This document shows positions 1 to 12,126 of a DNA stretch of 64,000 nucleotides, one piece after another. Within the stretch, counting starts at the first letter, position 1; every line of letters starts with the position of its first letter. The stretch comes from Cinclus cinclus (taxonomy: Eukaryota; Chordata; Aves; Passeriformes; Cinclidae). The position numbers and the translations under genes were made by a program. Location: positions 46,903,006-46,967,005 of the forward strand of contig NC_085047.1 in the NCBI RefSeq assembly GCF_963662255.1, given 5' to 3'. The notes beneath the pieces are model-generated. The model saw nothing but the letters and a program-made list of their open reading frames with translations, ran no database searches and had not been told where the DNA came from.

Positions 1-600
1 TTAAAACACAGTAACCAAATATATGCCACTACAAAATAAACCAGAAACTATCTATACAACTCAAAAAAGAAAACAGATTATCTGATCCTGCAGGACCTTT
101 GATTCTGTGAAGACTCACACATAGGCTGGATTTCATTTAATCTGAGCAGAAGTCAAAAGTGCCCCTAACCAGTATGAGTAGGATTAAACCCACTCCAGAA
201 GGAAAAAAGAACAGGAATTAAAAATAGCTTTAAGAAACTAGGTGCCAAAGGTATCAGTCTTTGATTTTAGAATATTCAAAAACTTTAGAAGAAAGAAAAA
301 AAAGGAGTAAGTACTAAGTTTATAGAACTTTACCTCTGGCATGCTGTTTGCCAGCTTCACTAGAAATTTTATGTCTGAAATTGCCTAGAACAAGTAAAAA
401 CTGAAAAATGTCTGCCTACTTTGACAGAGACTAGTTTCAGTGAGTTATCAACTTCAACTACTTAACCTAAACAAACCAGAAGTATTTAGAATGAACTCTT
501 TGCCTGAGCAAAGAAGTTACTAATGGTAACCTAGGACAACAAAGAAAATTACTCAGTGGCTCGAATTATGCTTACACCAGAGTCACACACAGACATGATA

Positions 601-653
601 TTGGTCTCAATGACAAAACTTTTTAAACATAATGTAATGCTGCTGAAAAGCAT
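601..653 (+). repeat. Diverged direct repeat, copy 1
   Basis: About 52 bases beginning ttggtctcaatgaca recur at 1737-1790 with scattered substitutions (roughly 80 percent identical by eye). Both copies share the order ttggtctcaatgaca, actttt, taatg, aatgctgct. I do not recognise the family. It could be an old interspersed repeat or a local duplication in MICU2 intron 1. Confidence 0.6.
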
Positions 654-1736
654 AAAATCTTATTATATTGATTTTGTACAGCATGGAAATATGTTGTCAC
701 TTTGTCAGCTTCACTTTGTCAAATACTTTAAATATTTATGACCTATCTTGCAGCAATTCAACAGTCAAGACAACATTACCAAAGAAAACTGGGAAGCACT
801 GCAGCGTAATCTCACTGCACTCTCAAGAGCAACCACTAAGCCTTGTTGATGTTACAGAAGTATAAACATTTCTACTGGGTATTCCTTTATAAGAAAGATA
901 ATGAAAATTATGCTGGTTAATTTCAAATACTTGTCTTAACCTGTAATACTTCACACACAATGCAGCCAGTATTCCCACTACCTAGCTTACTACAGCAGGA
1001 ACAAACAGCTCAATATTGTTTGTCAGCACAAGCTCAAGCAATGCTGGTTAAGATTAGTTACAATGAAAAGCAATAATAACAGAAAATAAGGTTATCCACT
1101 ATGAGAATGTGTAAAAATTTTTCATGTCCCAGGATTCCACAATCTCTTAACTGAGAAAAAGATGGCTTCAAAAGATGTAATAAAGGTGACTACTTGTTTC
1201 AACCCTCTTGTTTCAACTGGGACTATTTTCTATCAATCAGAAGCCACAAGTAGCCCCTAAACTGCTTAAAAGAACTGTAGTGTGTCTCTTTATCACTGTT
1301 GCTCATAGCTTTCACAATCCACTTGCAGCATTAGGCTCTGCATGGTCATTTCTCAGGTAGCTTTAAAAAGGTCAATACATTACCTGCAGCAACATGGAGT
1401 ACAAGATATATGGAGAATGAGCTTCTCAAACAATCATTTTACTAGAAAACTGAAAAGTTCTAATTGAATAAACATTTGAAGAGTCCAGCAATTTACCGTG
1501 TCCAAAACCAAAGGAGTTAAGTAAGTCCTAGACTTTTGCACTGCCTCCTGAGAATTATTAAAAGTGTACTCGTAGGACTGTCCATGCATTACATGGAAGC
1601 TACTCCTCAAGAACACAACAGCACCAGAACGAGACCCCTTCGCTCAACTTTAAAAGTGATTACTTCCCATATTTAACACTTTTTATATATACCTACATAC
1701 ACATCTACTTAAGCAAGAGTTACATGCATAAATGAA

Positions 1737-1790
1737 ATTGGTCTCAATGACAGGACTTTTAAAAAATAATGCAATGCTGCTTAAAAACTT
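1737..1790 (+). repeat. Diverged direct repeat, copy 2
   Basis: Second copy of the element at 601-653, in the same orientation and about 1.1 kb away. The similarity fades on both sides, with no target-site duplication that I can see. Confidence 0.6.
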
Positions 1791-3047
1791 CACATGTAAA
1801 TGTAAGAACAACAAGGAGATACATTTTCAGTAGGATATCTGCCCAGTAATGGATACTTTCCTCCCTAGGAGATGGATGCAATAAATTAAAGATTAACACC
1901 TGCTGCCCAAGGAACCAGGACTACTAGATAATCTATTTAGAAAAACTGCTTATCTAATAAAAATTTAGTTTTCTAAGAAGATGTAGCTTATGTATTTTCC
2001 ACAATGAAGACTACAATATTTTTAAAAAACTATTAAAAAAGTAATTCTTTGTTCTTGACTCAGGAATAAAGACTGTCCTCAAGAATAAAGGTTGCTATTT
2101 ATCTGCTTGTAGTTCAGCCTGTTTAATCACTGTTAAGACATCAAAGTATACAAAATGTTGAATACTTACAAAAATTCTTAGACACAAGTAGATGAATGGC
2201 ACTGCAAGCATAGACTGACCTCTTCCCCCATCACACCTAAGCCCTCTGGCCTACAAAGCATTTAGGTCTTCCAGCTTAGACATAACAAACCAACTCTAAT
2301 TGACAGTAACTTCTTATCTGAAGGAAGAACAGGAAAAAGCTCACTGCCTCCATGAAAAGGATAGAGATGGGAAACGGTGTACAAAGATTATTTTATAAAC
2401 AATAACGATCTGTCCGTGAGCGCCCTTCTGAGTGTGCCCTGATGCTCCAAGGCAAATGACATTTTAGCATCCAGTGCACACATTTTGGTCATAGTAAGAG
2501 AAAATCATTCTGCGTGATGCATTTCAGACAAAGTACGAACTACAAAAGTACTACTTCCGTGGAATATTTTTTTAGGAGACAGAAACGTGCACGAGTATCT
2601 AACAGTACCTGACGTGCCAGATCGGACACCGTGGAAGTTCCCCCTGAAAGTTACCCGCAAAACGCGGAGCTCACTACAGGCCGTGCGTCTGTGCAAACCA
2701 CACAGGTCCATCGTCCTGCACGACCAGGGCTGTCAAGGGGAGACGCTCCGTGTAAAGGCAAACCCTGCCTTCTCCCGCTGCGGAGAACGGCGCAGTCCCC
2801 GTCGCTGAGGCGAGGCTGCTCAGCCCAAGTGTCACGCTGCTGATGCCAAGGGGGCCAGGGACGCGCATTACCTGCCAGACCACCGGGGCCAGGAGGGCTC
2901 CCGCAGCCAAGTCCCGCCTCACGACGGGGTCTGACCACCGCGGACCCCGACCCGCCCGCTGGTCGCCGACAGCTGTCCCGGGCCCCGGTTCTCCCCGCGC
3001 CCGCCCAGCCCAGTCCGCCGCCGGGAGCGGGGATGCTGCTGCCTTAC

Positions 3048-3251
3048 CTGAGCCAGGACCGTAGGGAACACGCGCCCGCTGTAACACGCCGCCAGGCAGC
3101 CTCCCCCGACCAGAGCAGCGGCGGCGGCGGCGGCGGCGGTCCCCCGTGCGGGCGGGCGGCGCTGGCTGCGCGGGGGTCGCATCCCGGCGAGCCGCCCCCG
3201 CAGCGGGGCTCGGGCCGCCGCCGCCGCCGCCGCTCTCCACGCCACCGACAT
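3048..3251 (-). CDS. MICU2: Mitochondrial calcium uptake protein 2, first coding exon
   Basis: The exon gives 68 codons from ATG (3249-3251) to a CAG|GTAAGG donor, ending in phase 0. The start context is good (A at -3). The peptide begins MSVAWRAA, has an arginine- and proline-rich stretch (about residues 14-37), then an alanine run and a hydrophobic segment (about 38-57), and ends VFPTVLAQ. An arginine-rich N-terminus followed by a short hydrophobic stretch suits a mitochondrial presequence. In known MICU2 proteins the first exon also ends at an Ala-Gln boundary after an Ala/Gly-rich leader. MICU2 pairs with MICU1 in the intermembrane space and gates the MCU calcium channel through EF-hands, which are encoded by later exons outside this window. 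The identification rests on peptide layout, exon boundary and its position head-to-head with FGF9; this N-terminus evolves fast. Two alanine tracts (residues 7-13 and 39-46) are encoded by GC-rich trinucleotide runs and may vary in length. Confidence 0.75.
3118..3139. repeat. (GGC)n trinucleotide run in MICU2 exon 1
   Basis: About seven uninterrupted GGC units. On the minus strand they encode the alanine tract near residues 39-46 of the MICU2 leader. Such runs are prone to length changes and to sequencing dropout. Confidence 0.85.
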
Positions 3252-3295
3252 CTTCCCGGAAGGCGCCGCGGCGGCCGCACCGCCCATGCGCAGTG
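3252..3295 (-). promoter_or_regulatory. MICU2: MICU2 proximal promoter/5' leader with ETS-like and NRF1-like motifs
   Basis: Directly before the start codon lies the palindrome-like cttcccggaag (3252-3262), which contains an ETS-type CCGGAAG core and a TTCNNNGAA spacing. CATGCGCA at 3285-3292 resembles an NRF1 half-site. NRF1 and ETS/GABP sites are typical of nuclear genes for mitochondrial proteins, which fits MICU2. The transcription start itself cannot be placed from sequence alone. Confidence 0.45.
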
Positions 3296-3479
3296 CTGGG
3301 CCCGAGGCCGCGGGGCGGGGGCAGCTCCGGCCCGGTCCCGCCGGGATCGCGCCGGCCCTGTTCCGCCTCGGGAGCGACGCCAGCCGCACAGCAGGAGGGG
3401 ACGGAGCTGGCACAGAGGTAACCTGGAAGGAGGGTGTAGCCAGGCGGGGGTTGGCCTCTTCTCCCAGGCGGCAGGCGAC

Positions 3480-3713
3480 AGGACGAGAGGACGCGGTCTC
3501 AACCTGTGCCAGGGGAGGTTTAGTTTGGGCATTAGGAGGAATTTCTTCACAGCAGAGGTGGTTAGACATGGGAATGGGCTGCCCGGGGAGGTGGTGGAGT
3601 CGTCGTCCCTGGAGGTGTTTAAGGAAAGATTAGTGCCATAGTCTGGTTGACGTGGCAGTGTTGGGCCACAGGTTGAATTCGATGATCCCAGGAGTCTTTT
3701 CCATCCTGATTGA
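3480..3713 (+). mobile_element. CR1 LINE 3' fragment
   Basis: A 3' CR1 piece. A short translated stretch shows the end of CR1 ORF2 (RRNFF, then [18 protein letters not shown]), followed by the typical untranslated tail resembling gttgaattcgatgatcccagg. Frame breaks are present, so it is an inactive, 5'-truncated copy. It lies only about 230 bases upstream of the MICU2 start codon, within or at the edge of the promoter island. Confidence 0.85.
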
Positions 3714-6700
3714 CTGTTTCTGTAACGCAGAGTGCGCCCGGTCCCTCCGTCCCGAGCCGGGGAGCCCCCCAGGTGAGGGCAGGCAGCAGGGAGATACGGG
3801 GTTCCTTCTGGTGGGTAGGGAAGGTGGGAAGGGCAGGGGCCAGGCGTTGGGTTGTGGCAGGGGATGGGGGCACGGAAGGCCTGACCTGTGCTGTAGGGAG
3901 TGAAATGCGGCGAGTCCTGAAGCGGTCCTGCCCTGAAGCGGTCCTGCGGCCCCAGAAGTGCCCCGGCCACCCCCGTGTGTCCGTCACAGTGCTCAGCTTC
4001 ACTTCGTTCCCTGATGTGACTCTTCTCCCAGAGCAGACTCGCGCTGCTGAGTGCGTGAGGAGCAGTGGATCACGAGCGGGGTACTGAGCAAGGCAGATTA
4101 GGTGAGCTTCCACAAGCGGGGCTGACCCGGTGCTGATATTTCCTAGGCGTTGGTGGACCATATGGATGTGTTGCTCCATGTGTGATCCACATCCAAAAGA
4201 ACAAAAGCATGAGCAACTTTAGAATATCCTTTCAAGGAGTAGAGCTTCTCATGAAATACAGGTGACAGAGGATGAGTTTACAGAAATTGTCGTGGCAGAG
4301 GTGTTAACTGAGAAGCATTACAGAGTGATTTGGTTGGCAGTAACACTTGTTGGCGGTAACACAGTAAGACTGCTACTCACTGTGAATGCTTCAGAGTGGC
4401 TTTTTTTTTTTCTCACTGCCATAGTTTTACCAAAACTCCCTACGTCTTGGTTGGTTACACTCAGACATTAGTTAGTTGATCACATTCAAAACTTGGGCCA
4501 TCTGGGAATTAATGCTAAGGTCATATGAAGTAAAGCAGAGAGTAAGTTCAATGTCATTTGTATGTTGGCAGTACTGCTATCCATATTATGAGAGTAGCTC
4601 ACCTAATGACTCCATGTGAATGTGGAGAAAGACTGCTGAGAGAACAGCTGCATGCAATTTTCTATTACTTTGGTTGAGGGCCTTCAGAAAGTGCTCAGTC
4701 TGTTTTAGCACACTGTATCTGCCACCTCTTTCAGCCAGTACTGCGTTGTCAACATTACAAATGTTCTGGTACAGGCTCTGAAACATGGAGATGCCTTTTT
4801 GCCCTCTATCCACTGACAAAAGGTGATCATCCATCAGTGCCACCAAAGTAATTTTAGTTCACTCTCCTTCCCTAATGTGAATTCAGAGTCATTAATTCTG
4901 TTTCATAAAGCGTCATTTCAGTAATTTAACTAATGGCACCTCAGAATTTATCCAGTTGTCTTCTAGCTTGTATTGTTCACTGAGTGTCATTCTGTGAAGT
5001 ATTTGAGACATCTTCAGGAATCTCAGGAGCCAAGTCCTTAGCAGGATACAAACCCTTCAAAAACACCTTCTCTGGGGAGCACCAATGACTGCTCATTGCA
5101 AAATCACCCAGGAGTGCAACATTGCAGGGTGAATGGTTTCCATCTCTACAGGGTAATGTACATTGCAAAAGCTTTTTCCTGTTCCTAGAGACCTAGAAAA
5201 TAACTCATACGGGAAAAGCCTGTTTAATTCCAATATAAAACATAGGAGTGAAATCTGTCAATTGTTATACTCAAACACACTGCAAAATCCCACTTCTGTA
5301 AAACTTGCAGGAAATTCCTGTTGCTTAATTCTGTTTCCCTCTAGACAGACAAAATATTTTCCATCCCAATCTTATAGTTTGACACATAGTATTTGTGCGA
5401 GCACCTTAAAAGTACTTTACTTTCTGTGTAAGCCAATAGCAAGCACTTCATGAGTGCTGGCAACATCTTGTAAAGGATGGCTGAGAAATTTGATTTCTGA
5501 GTGCCAGATCCCTTGATGTTGAACACACGACCACAGCACAGGCACGGAGGTTTAATTCGTTGTTCTGAGAGGCATTTTCAGTTTTTCTTTAAGTAAAAAC
5601 AAGTAGGTCGTTTGTCTTTCCTCAGATGACATTCCTGCCTGCAACAGATACAGCTGCAGTGTGAATGGAGAGCTATCCTCATATGGCTGCAAGCACGCAA
5701 TGCTGATGGGCGAGTTAAGTGTCCTTAGCCACCCCTTCTCTCTGCAGTAAATTCACCTCGTGGGCGCAGGCAGGGTCCGGGAGTAGGAAGCTGCCACTGT
5801 ACTAATGCTGCTCACAGCTGTGCTGGTGTCACTGTGCTGGTACAGGTGTGAGTGCTAGAACACACACCTTAAACAGCTCTTTAAAGAGAAAACTCTTGGT
5901 GAGTCAGGCACAGTTCTGTTGCACCCTATGCAGGGTCACTGCAGGGCACTTTATGACAGAAAGCAAAGATCTCTGTGGTCTATAGAAATGATACTGACAG
6001 TCTGGTATATATCATGCAAGTTTCACCAGACAAACTGAGTTACGTGGTGACAAATGTCATCAGCTACTGTATGCTGCAGCACGAAAATGTTACCTCTCTT
6101 TGCCATCCTGCTCAGTTTGCTCTTCCTTGTTCTTGTAAGCGTAAATCATTACATTTAGCAAGATGTCATACCTGCTTTTTTAAAAAATGCTTTCTGTGTG
6201 GCAACATCAGACTGTACTAGAGATGTTTGCATTGCTGAAAATTTGAAAAAGCAAATGAAAATACTTATAAAATGTTTTCTGAAATGTTTAAAATATAGGG
6301 TTTTTTTAAGATTCAGTGTCCCACGGAATAGTTACGTAACAATGTTTAAATGGCCGTCTTTTCTTAGTCTTTCATTTGGCATAATGAATATAATGTAAAG
6401 TCACATTAAAAAAAAAAAAACCAACTACCATGAAAGAAAACCCTTTTGAATCCCATCATTCTTAGGAAATCACGATTGGCAGAAACTTATTTAAATTTTG
6501 TTACAAAGTAAAAAAAAAAATTAAAAATGCCAAGTAAACATACATCTCCTCATTCCTGAAGGTCCACTTCCACTTCTCAGTGTCTTTTAAGAGTGTTAGG
6601 CCAAGTTCCAAGAGGGATTCACTCTCTACTAGAGCTCCAATCCCCTCAAGAGCATTAGGCTTAGTGCCAGCATTCATTTACTCTTGGAACAGCTTAAATT

Positions 6701-7525
6701 AATTCCTGTTACATTCTGTCTAAACCCTTTCTTACAGAGTAAGAGTTGAGAGCTGGATTCAGTCAGTTAGTCTGAAGGCCACCCATCATGCTAGTCTGTC
6801 TTCCTGGACTTCAAATGCTGCAAAAACTGGATTGGGGAAGGCAGTGATCAGCCATGTGTAAGTTGAGGGGGGAAGCTGGCAAGCCATCTTTTGTATACAT
6901 GTCCCCATTTCACGAGAAATAGTGTGGGGGTTGGTCTGACTTATTTAACGTAAGTACATATGACAGTAATCTCCAACCAAATGTGAGATTTTAGTAGGCT
7001 GTGCAGTGTGCTAACAGTATTTTGATACTTTCCTGGCAGAGCTGAACAAACAAGCTAATCGAAAGACAGCATATATCACTGCTCGGTTTTGTAAGTAAAG
7101 AACTGGATTGTAAGATTATATTTTGCCAAACGTCAGACAGAAGATTGAAATGGAAGGTCTCACACACACACAAAGCCAGACCTTCTTTAGCCCCTTCAAA
7201 CTCATATGGTGTCTTAAGAATATCACTTCTATTTTATTTTAGCAAGCGTGAGAACAATCTGCCTATGATTACAAGGCAAACACTCTGAAGCAGGTAAGGA
7301 TGCAAGCACAGGGAAGACAAGTTTTCCAAAAAGTGATGGCACAAAATGTTCTTAGCACACTTAGAAAAGTATGCGGTAATTGGACAGAACTGGACAGTCA
7401 TTAAAGTTGGCCAGCTGATACCTTGGTTTCTGTCCAGGAGCTCAAAAGTCCTGTACAGAGGTCTTCATGGTGAAGGCTAGAAGTTGACTTCAGGGATTTC
7501 CAAAGCTGCTTTGTATGACTGTTAT
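3714..7525. other. Intergenic, no gene recognised
   Basis: Moderately GC-rich next to the MICU2 island, then AT-rich. Open frames are short and match no family I recognise. The longest minus-strand frame, at 4586-4846, opens with TTG rather than ATG. A short A-run occurs near 6408-6420. I see no RNA gene or further repeat. Confidence 0.5.
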
Positions 7526-7625
7526 TCATAGAATAGTTAGAACCTTTCAAGGTCATCTAGTCCACCTCCCTCCAATGAACAGAAACATCTTCAGCTAGGT
7601 CAGGTTACTTAGAGCCCTGTTCAAC
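7526..7625 (-). mobile_element. CR1 LINE 3' fragment (reverse)
   Basis: Reads as the reverse complement of a CR1 tail: tcatagaatagttagaacct, then aaggtcatctagtccacctcc, and later aggtcaggttacttagagccc. These are the hallmark blocks of CR1 3' ends in minus orientation. The copy is short and diverged, with no coding remnant. Confidence 0.8.
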
Positions 7626-10600
7626 TTTAACCATTTTCATAATTTCTACTCATCCCTCCTCCACGAGAAAGAAAAACCAAAAAATCCAAACAACAAATAG
7701 AGGAGAGATTACTTTCAAGGAATCTGAATTATCTTCCTCTGATGAAGAATCTTTTAAGTTGTTAGTTTACAAAAAATCCAGTTGTGTTGTATGCTTTGGA
7801 GGTGATGGAAATGGAGCTAGTTACCAGTCAGCATTCACCCACTAGTAAAACTGAAAATAAATGTGAGTATTTTGTGGCTAGATAACACTATTCAGCTCAT
7901 AAATAAGAGTTCACAGCAATCTTTGCAGTTAGGAGTTACACTATAAATATAGCTTCTCTTCAAATATTTTCAATTTGCTAAAGTTACTTGAAAGCTTATC
8001 ATGATAGAGTGCATTTAAAAGGAAAATAATTAAAATTTATCTAAGATATGTGTCCCCAAATACCTGTCATAGCATTCATTGATATTGACCTTCCTAACAT
8101 GCTGTGTTCCCACACTCTTTGTATGTAGTTAGCTGAAAAACATTGCTGGCATATGTAACAGAGTTTCCTCAAACTTCAGAATTACATTTTTTAAGTTAAG
8201 TTAAAAATCAGAGAAAAAAGTTGAGAGCAAAATTCTTACTTTAAAAATTAATTTGAGAAGATAACAATAATAGAATTGGAAAGATTTTAAAATACAATTT
8301 CTAACTTGGCAGTGACCTTCTTGTGATAAATATTTGATTTATTAAAGAAATGGTACACAGACTGTTTAAACACTAAAGTGAATACAAAAGGCAGATCAAA
8401 AGTGATACTCTTTTGTGAAGAAATATTATTTTTTAAAATTTGAAAAGTATATTTGCTATTACTTTCCAAGTAAAGCTATCGGTCTCAATTCTGTGACAAG
8501 TTTCATATATTATGCCTAATTTTAAGCATTTTGAAAAATTCTGTGGTCTGAAGCAAGACTACATCGACTGCATAAAATTAACTGTATACATAAATCTTTG
8601 AAGACTAGGGACTTTCTTGCTATTAGATGAGAACTGTAGTTCAACTGCTGTTTTATCTTTTAATGATAAAATCCTATGGCACTTTTGCAACAAGAATAGA
8701 AGTCCACTGAAAACGTTTTAAGTAATGAAATCACAGTACATGTTTTAGCTCTTTTATTTTCCTCATGTTTCCAGCTGAATAAGTTATCCTTCATTTTTCT
8801 TCCCTTGCAAACATTCTTCTGCAGTGCTGCTAGCACGGATTAAAAAGAGAGAGACCTATATCTAAGTGAAATCCTATCATTTTGACCTTTAACCTGTATT
8901 TTTTATACATACAAATGTATGCACATTTATATATGTATTTTGCCTATAATATATTATTCATAGTATTTCCTGAAATCTTATTACCAGTGCTTCCTATGTA
9001 AGTATGGAATTGTGTTGCTGGGACCTTGCTGTATTTCAGGGAGTGTTTCTTCTCTTTTCTTTCATTCTCTGAAATCAGTGTGAGCATTGCAATCAATTTT
9101 AATTATACCAGTATTTCACCCTGAGTTTTATAGGAAGAGTTGGCAGAAATAACTATAGTTAAGATTGCCTAAGACTTTCTGCTGTATAGATTCTGTACTT
9201 AAAAGGAGAGAGGGATAGAAATTGTACATAAGGGTACAATAAAACATGTCAAGATTAGCAAAGTTAATTTTATCTGTGTTGCTTGAAAAACCAGAAGGAT
9301 TTATTAGGGACTCTGACTTTATATTTTTAAATGCAATGTGACTGAGACTGATATAATTTAAAATAATTATTATTATGCTGTTCAAAAAATACTATAAAGA
9401 TGGCAAGGCATTACTTCACAGTATTACCAAAGAAACAATTATAGAATTATCAGTATTGTAGCCTGTAAAATATTTTTAAAATATATGTTTTCTGGAAATG
9501 TTGAAGTAGAAGCAGCATCATATATTTATTTCTTGTTTCTTTTCCCAGACCTCACTCTAAAACAACTATTAATAACATGTTGTACTGCTACTGTGATTTG
9601 TTAATGAAAGTTCCTTTAGTTATCCCATTCTTAATACTGAAGATGGTGAAGTATATATAATTATTTCTGTAAAAAAAAGGAATAATAAAACTCTAAATTA
9701 CTATTTTCTGTAATGTATTCCATTATTTCAAACAGTGCTTTCTTCTTTTGCTCAGAATTATGTTTATGAGCTGTGATTACACCTGTTTTTGTATAAGTGG
9801 GGGTGAAGGCATGATTATTTTCCATATATGTGTTTAGTTGTTTAGTATTATCTAACCCAATAGAACGAGCGTGTGGTAGACACACAGCTTCACTATAAAA
9901 AATTCTGCAATCCATAAAAAAGTTGGAAGTCCTAATATGAAATTCATCGTAGTCAGCAGAATCTTTTTCCACAGGTGTCTGCATCTGGCACTTGCAGAAC
10001 TGAAAACCAGCTTTTCTATTTGTGTGAATATTGTGGGCAGTCTTGGTATATATACTGGTGGGGGATCCTCAGTCTGTAGCTGCATCAAAAGGTACTGTTG
10101 AAGCCACTCACAAAGGCACAGTAATAGTTGCACTAATAAAAATCCCTGACACAGCTATGGATAAAGTTGACAGTTCCCATTTGGCATCAGTCAGGCAGGA
10201 GTTGTCTTACACCCAGAGAAGATTTCCTAGCCTTTACATGACCTTTTTCTAGAGAAGTGAAAGGTCTTGAGGGAACTTGAGGGAGTTGGTATTCTGGAAT
10301 ATCTGAATTGCATGTGTCCAAGGAGGCATAAGCTATACCAAGAGCAAAAAGTTGAGATACACAGACTGTCTCTTGTTCACAAAGCTTAGGGAATCTCCTG
10401 CTCACATGGCATTTATATTGTTTATATAATGTTCCTTCAGCTTAGGTGTAGACTCTCTGTGGCTGGTCTATAATGGAGAGATTTAGTTGAAGTAGTCCAG
10501 AGGATCCATAGCAAACCAGCTGCAACTTAATTTCTGAGGAACAGAGGAGACTGGTGGGACTAAAGCATGCACAAGGAAGTTTGAGTAAAAGGACAGAGGT

Positions 10601-12063
10601 GTGTAAGACAGGGGTAAGGTTCATCCCACTAAAAATAAAAGCCTACATATAGGTGGCTGTGTCTGAATTTATCATCTTATGCTCTTGTTAATGGGGTAAG
10701 TATTCATCTCTGGCATGATTTGTCTCATCCCAAGATAAATGTTGAAGTGACTCAGTTGAATCTCAAGCAAAGAAATACCCATATCAGTCTTTCTGACTGT
10801 GAGGAGAACAAAGATAATTTTTGTGCAGCTGTAAATGTCTACACTGTAAACTGGTTTTCTTTACTGTGTCTAGCTGCTGCAGATGTTCTTGGAAAGGGAC
10901 TGGATATCAAACTTGTTGGGCACACATGCTGGCAGAGTTGGCAACAAAGGAGAAAGAGTTTGATTATGGGGTGCCACCCTGATGACAGATGAAAACAGGG
11001 ATGTTACACTTCAAGGTGTAACTGAGGAAGGAATATTGCATGGGAGAAGTTGTGATATCCTCACTCCTTCCCTGTCTACTAACTTGCTTGTAGGCTTATG
11101 AACACCTGTATTTGGGAGCACTGCAATTTATGTCTTTTTTGTGTCTTGATTTATGTGAAAAAAAAATACATATCTTCTATCACTTCAGACATTACTGCTG
11201 TAGAGAGAGTTAGTTTGTAGAGAGCTCACAAAGGTGGATTACTCAGTGTTCCAGAGGATACCTGCCTACTTGCCTGTGGTAGTTGAAGGCATTTATGAGT
11301 GCTCAGCATACCATGCTAGATTGCCCCTGATCTTAGGTGGGTGGGGTTCTGTGAGAAGGGAGGGGGTGACTGACGACAGCAAGCTATTTATTGTTCTCCA
11401 CAGCAGCAAGAGAAGCTGCTATTTTCACTCAGGGGACTTTAGGTCAGTCAGTCAGGAGCCTCCCACTCCATAAGCCCTGAGAAGTTCCAGAAGCTGACAC
11501 CAGTGAAGCACTGAGGACCAGAAGAGTCTCTGGGTATCCTGCAGGGACTATCCATGGTGTGACTTCACCCCAAATCTACCCATGACAGGGTCTGTCACTG
11601 CTGATAACATCTCAGCACCCAAAGAGCCCACTGCTCTTGTCAGACCTGGATGGACAAAATGGAAAGCAAGCTTGAGGATTAAGTACTGCATTACTATATT
11701 GAATAAATTGTAGGATAGCAGTTTTTGTTACGGATTAAGTAGGATCTAAATGACTTAAAAACCATGGAATCATTTTTGTCTTCTTCTTTTAGTGTACTCT
11801 CCTCCTCAATCTTCTTTTTTTTATATAACCTCTGTTTTATTATATGTAATTCTGGTCTATTCAGCAGCTAGGTTTACTTGCTGATGGCCAGAAATTCAAC
11901 TGCCACTGGTAGTTGGGATGGTACCAGAATCCCTGCAGGGAAAGCAACAGGGCACTCTGCTGCTCTGAAAGTTCAGGGTACCTTATCAAGAACTAGGTAT
12001 TACAGCATCTGTGGAGGGTCACTAGAGGCTGATTACCTTCTTTTTTTGTACCATGGAACACAT
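7626..12063. other. Intergenic AT-rich stretch, no gene recognised
   Basis: Low-GC DNA with frequent stops in all frames. A 107-codon minus-strand ATG frame (9661-9984) is the longest near its centre and has no recognisable domain. No RNA gene, CpG island or clear repeat was found. Confidence 0.5.
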
Positions 12064-12126
12064 TAGGCTGGAGTGACTTGTCTAAGGTCTTAAATCAAGG
12101 CAGTCACAGAGCTGGAAATAACCCCC
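12064..12126 (-). mobile_element. MIR-like SINE fragment
   Basis: The string gagtgacttgtctaaggtc followed by a cagagctggaaata block and acccccc resembles the reverse complement of the MIR/CORE-SINE core, which usually reads as acttgcccaaggtcacacag then cagagctgggat. Amniote-wide MIR elements survive in birds as short diverged scraps. The match is by eye and incomplete in the middle. Confidence 0.4.

Larger units (their letters stand above)
1..3047 (-). other. MICU2: MICU2 intron 1 (partial)
   Basis: This is the 5' part of MICU2 intron 1, transcribed on the minus strand and leaving the window at its left edge. The donor reads CAG|GTAAGG on the minus strand, at 3048|3047. The interval from 1 to about 2500 is AT-rich. 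I found nothing resembling MICU2 exon 2 in it, so the next exon should lie outside the window. The only structure I see in it is a diverged direct repeat (601-653 and 1737-1790), listed separately. From about 2580 rightward the sequence becomes CpG-rich and belongs to the promoter island. Confidence 0.7.
2580..3480. promoter_or_regulatory. MICU2: CpG island over the MICU2 5' end
   Basis: The sequence changes abruptly from AT-rich to very GC- and CpG-rich, densest around 2930-3400. It covers MICU2 exon 1 and its upstream flank, as expected of a broadly expressed gene promoter. Boundaries are estimated by eye. Many overlapping open frames occur on both strands here because GC-rich DNA has few stop codons. 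Only the minus-strand frame at 3048-3251 is taken as coding. Confidence 0.8.

Noticed and set aside
2919..3970. Long overlapping frames on both strands near MICU2 (for example 3044-3970 minus, 3033-3641 plus)
   Set aside because: They lie in GC-rich island DNA where stops are rare. Only the frame matching the MICU2 leader, with a proper donor, is accepted.
4586..4846. 86-codon minus-strand frame with a protein-like residue mix
   Set aside because: It opens with TTG rather than ATG, is preceded closely by a stop and has no recognisable family.
9661..9984. 107-codon minus-strand frame
   Set aside because: AT-rich region, no domain and no splice context. It is likely chance.
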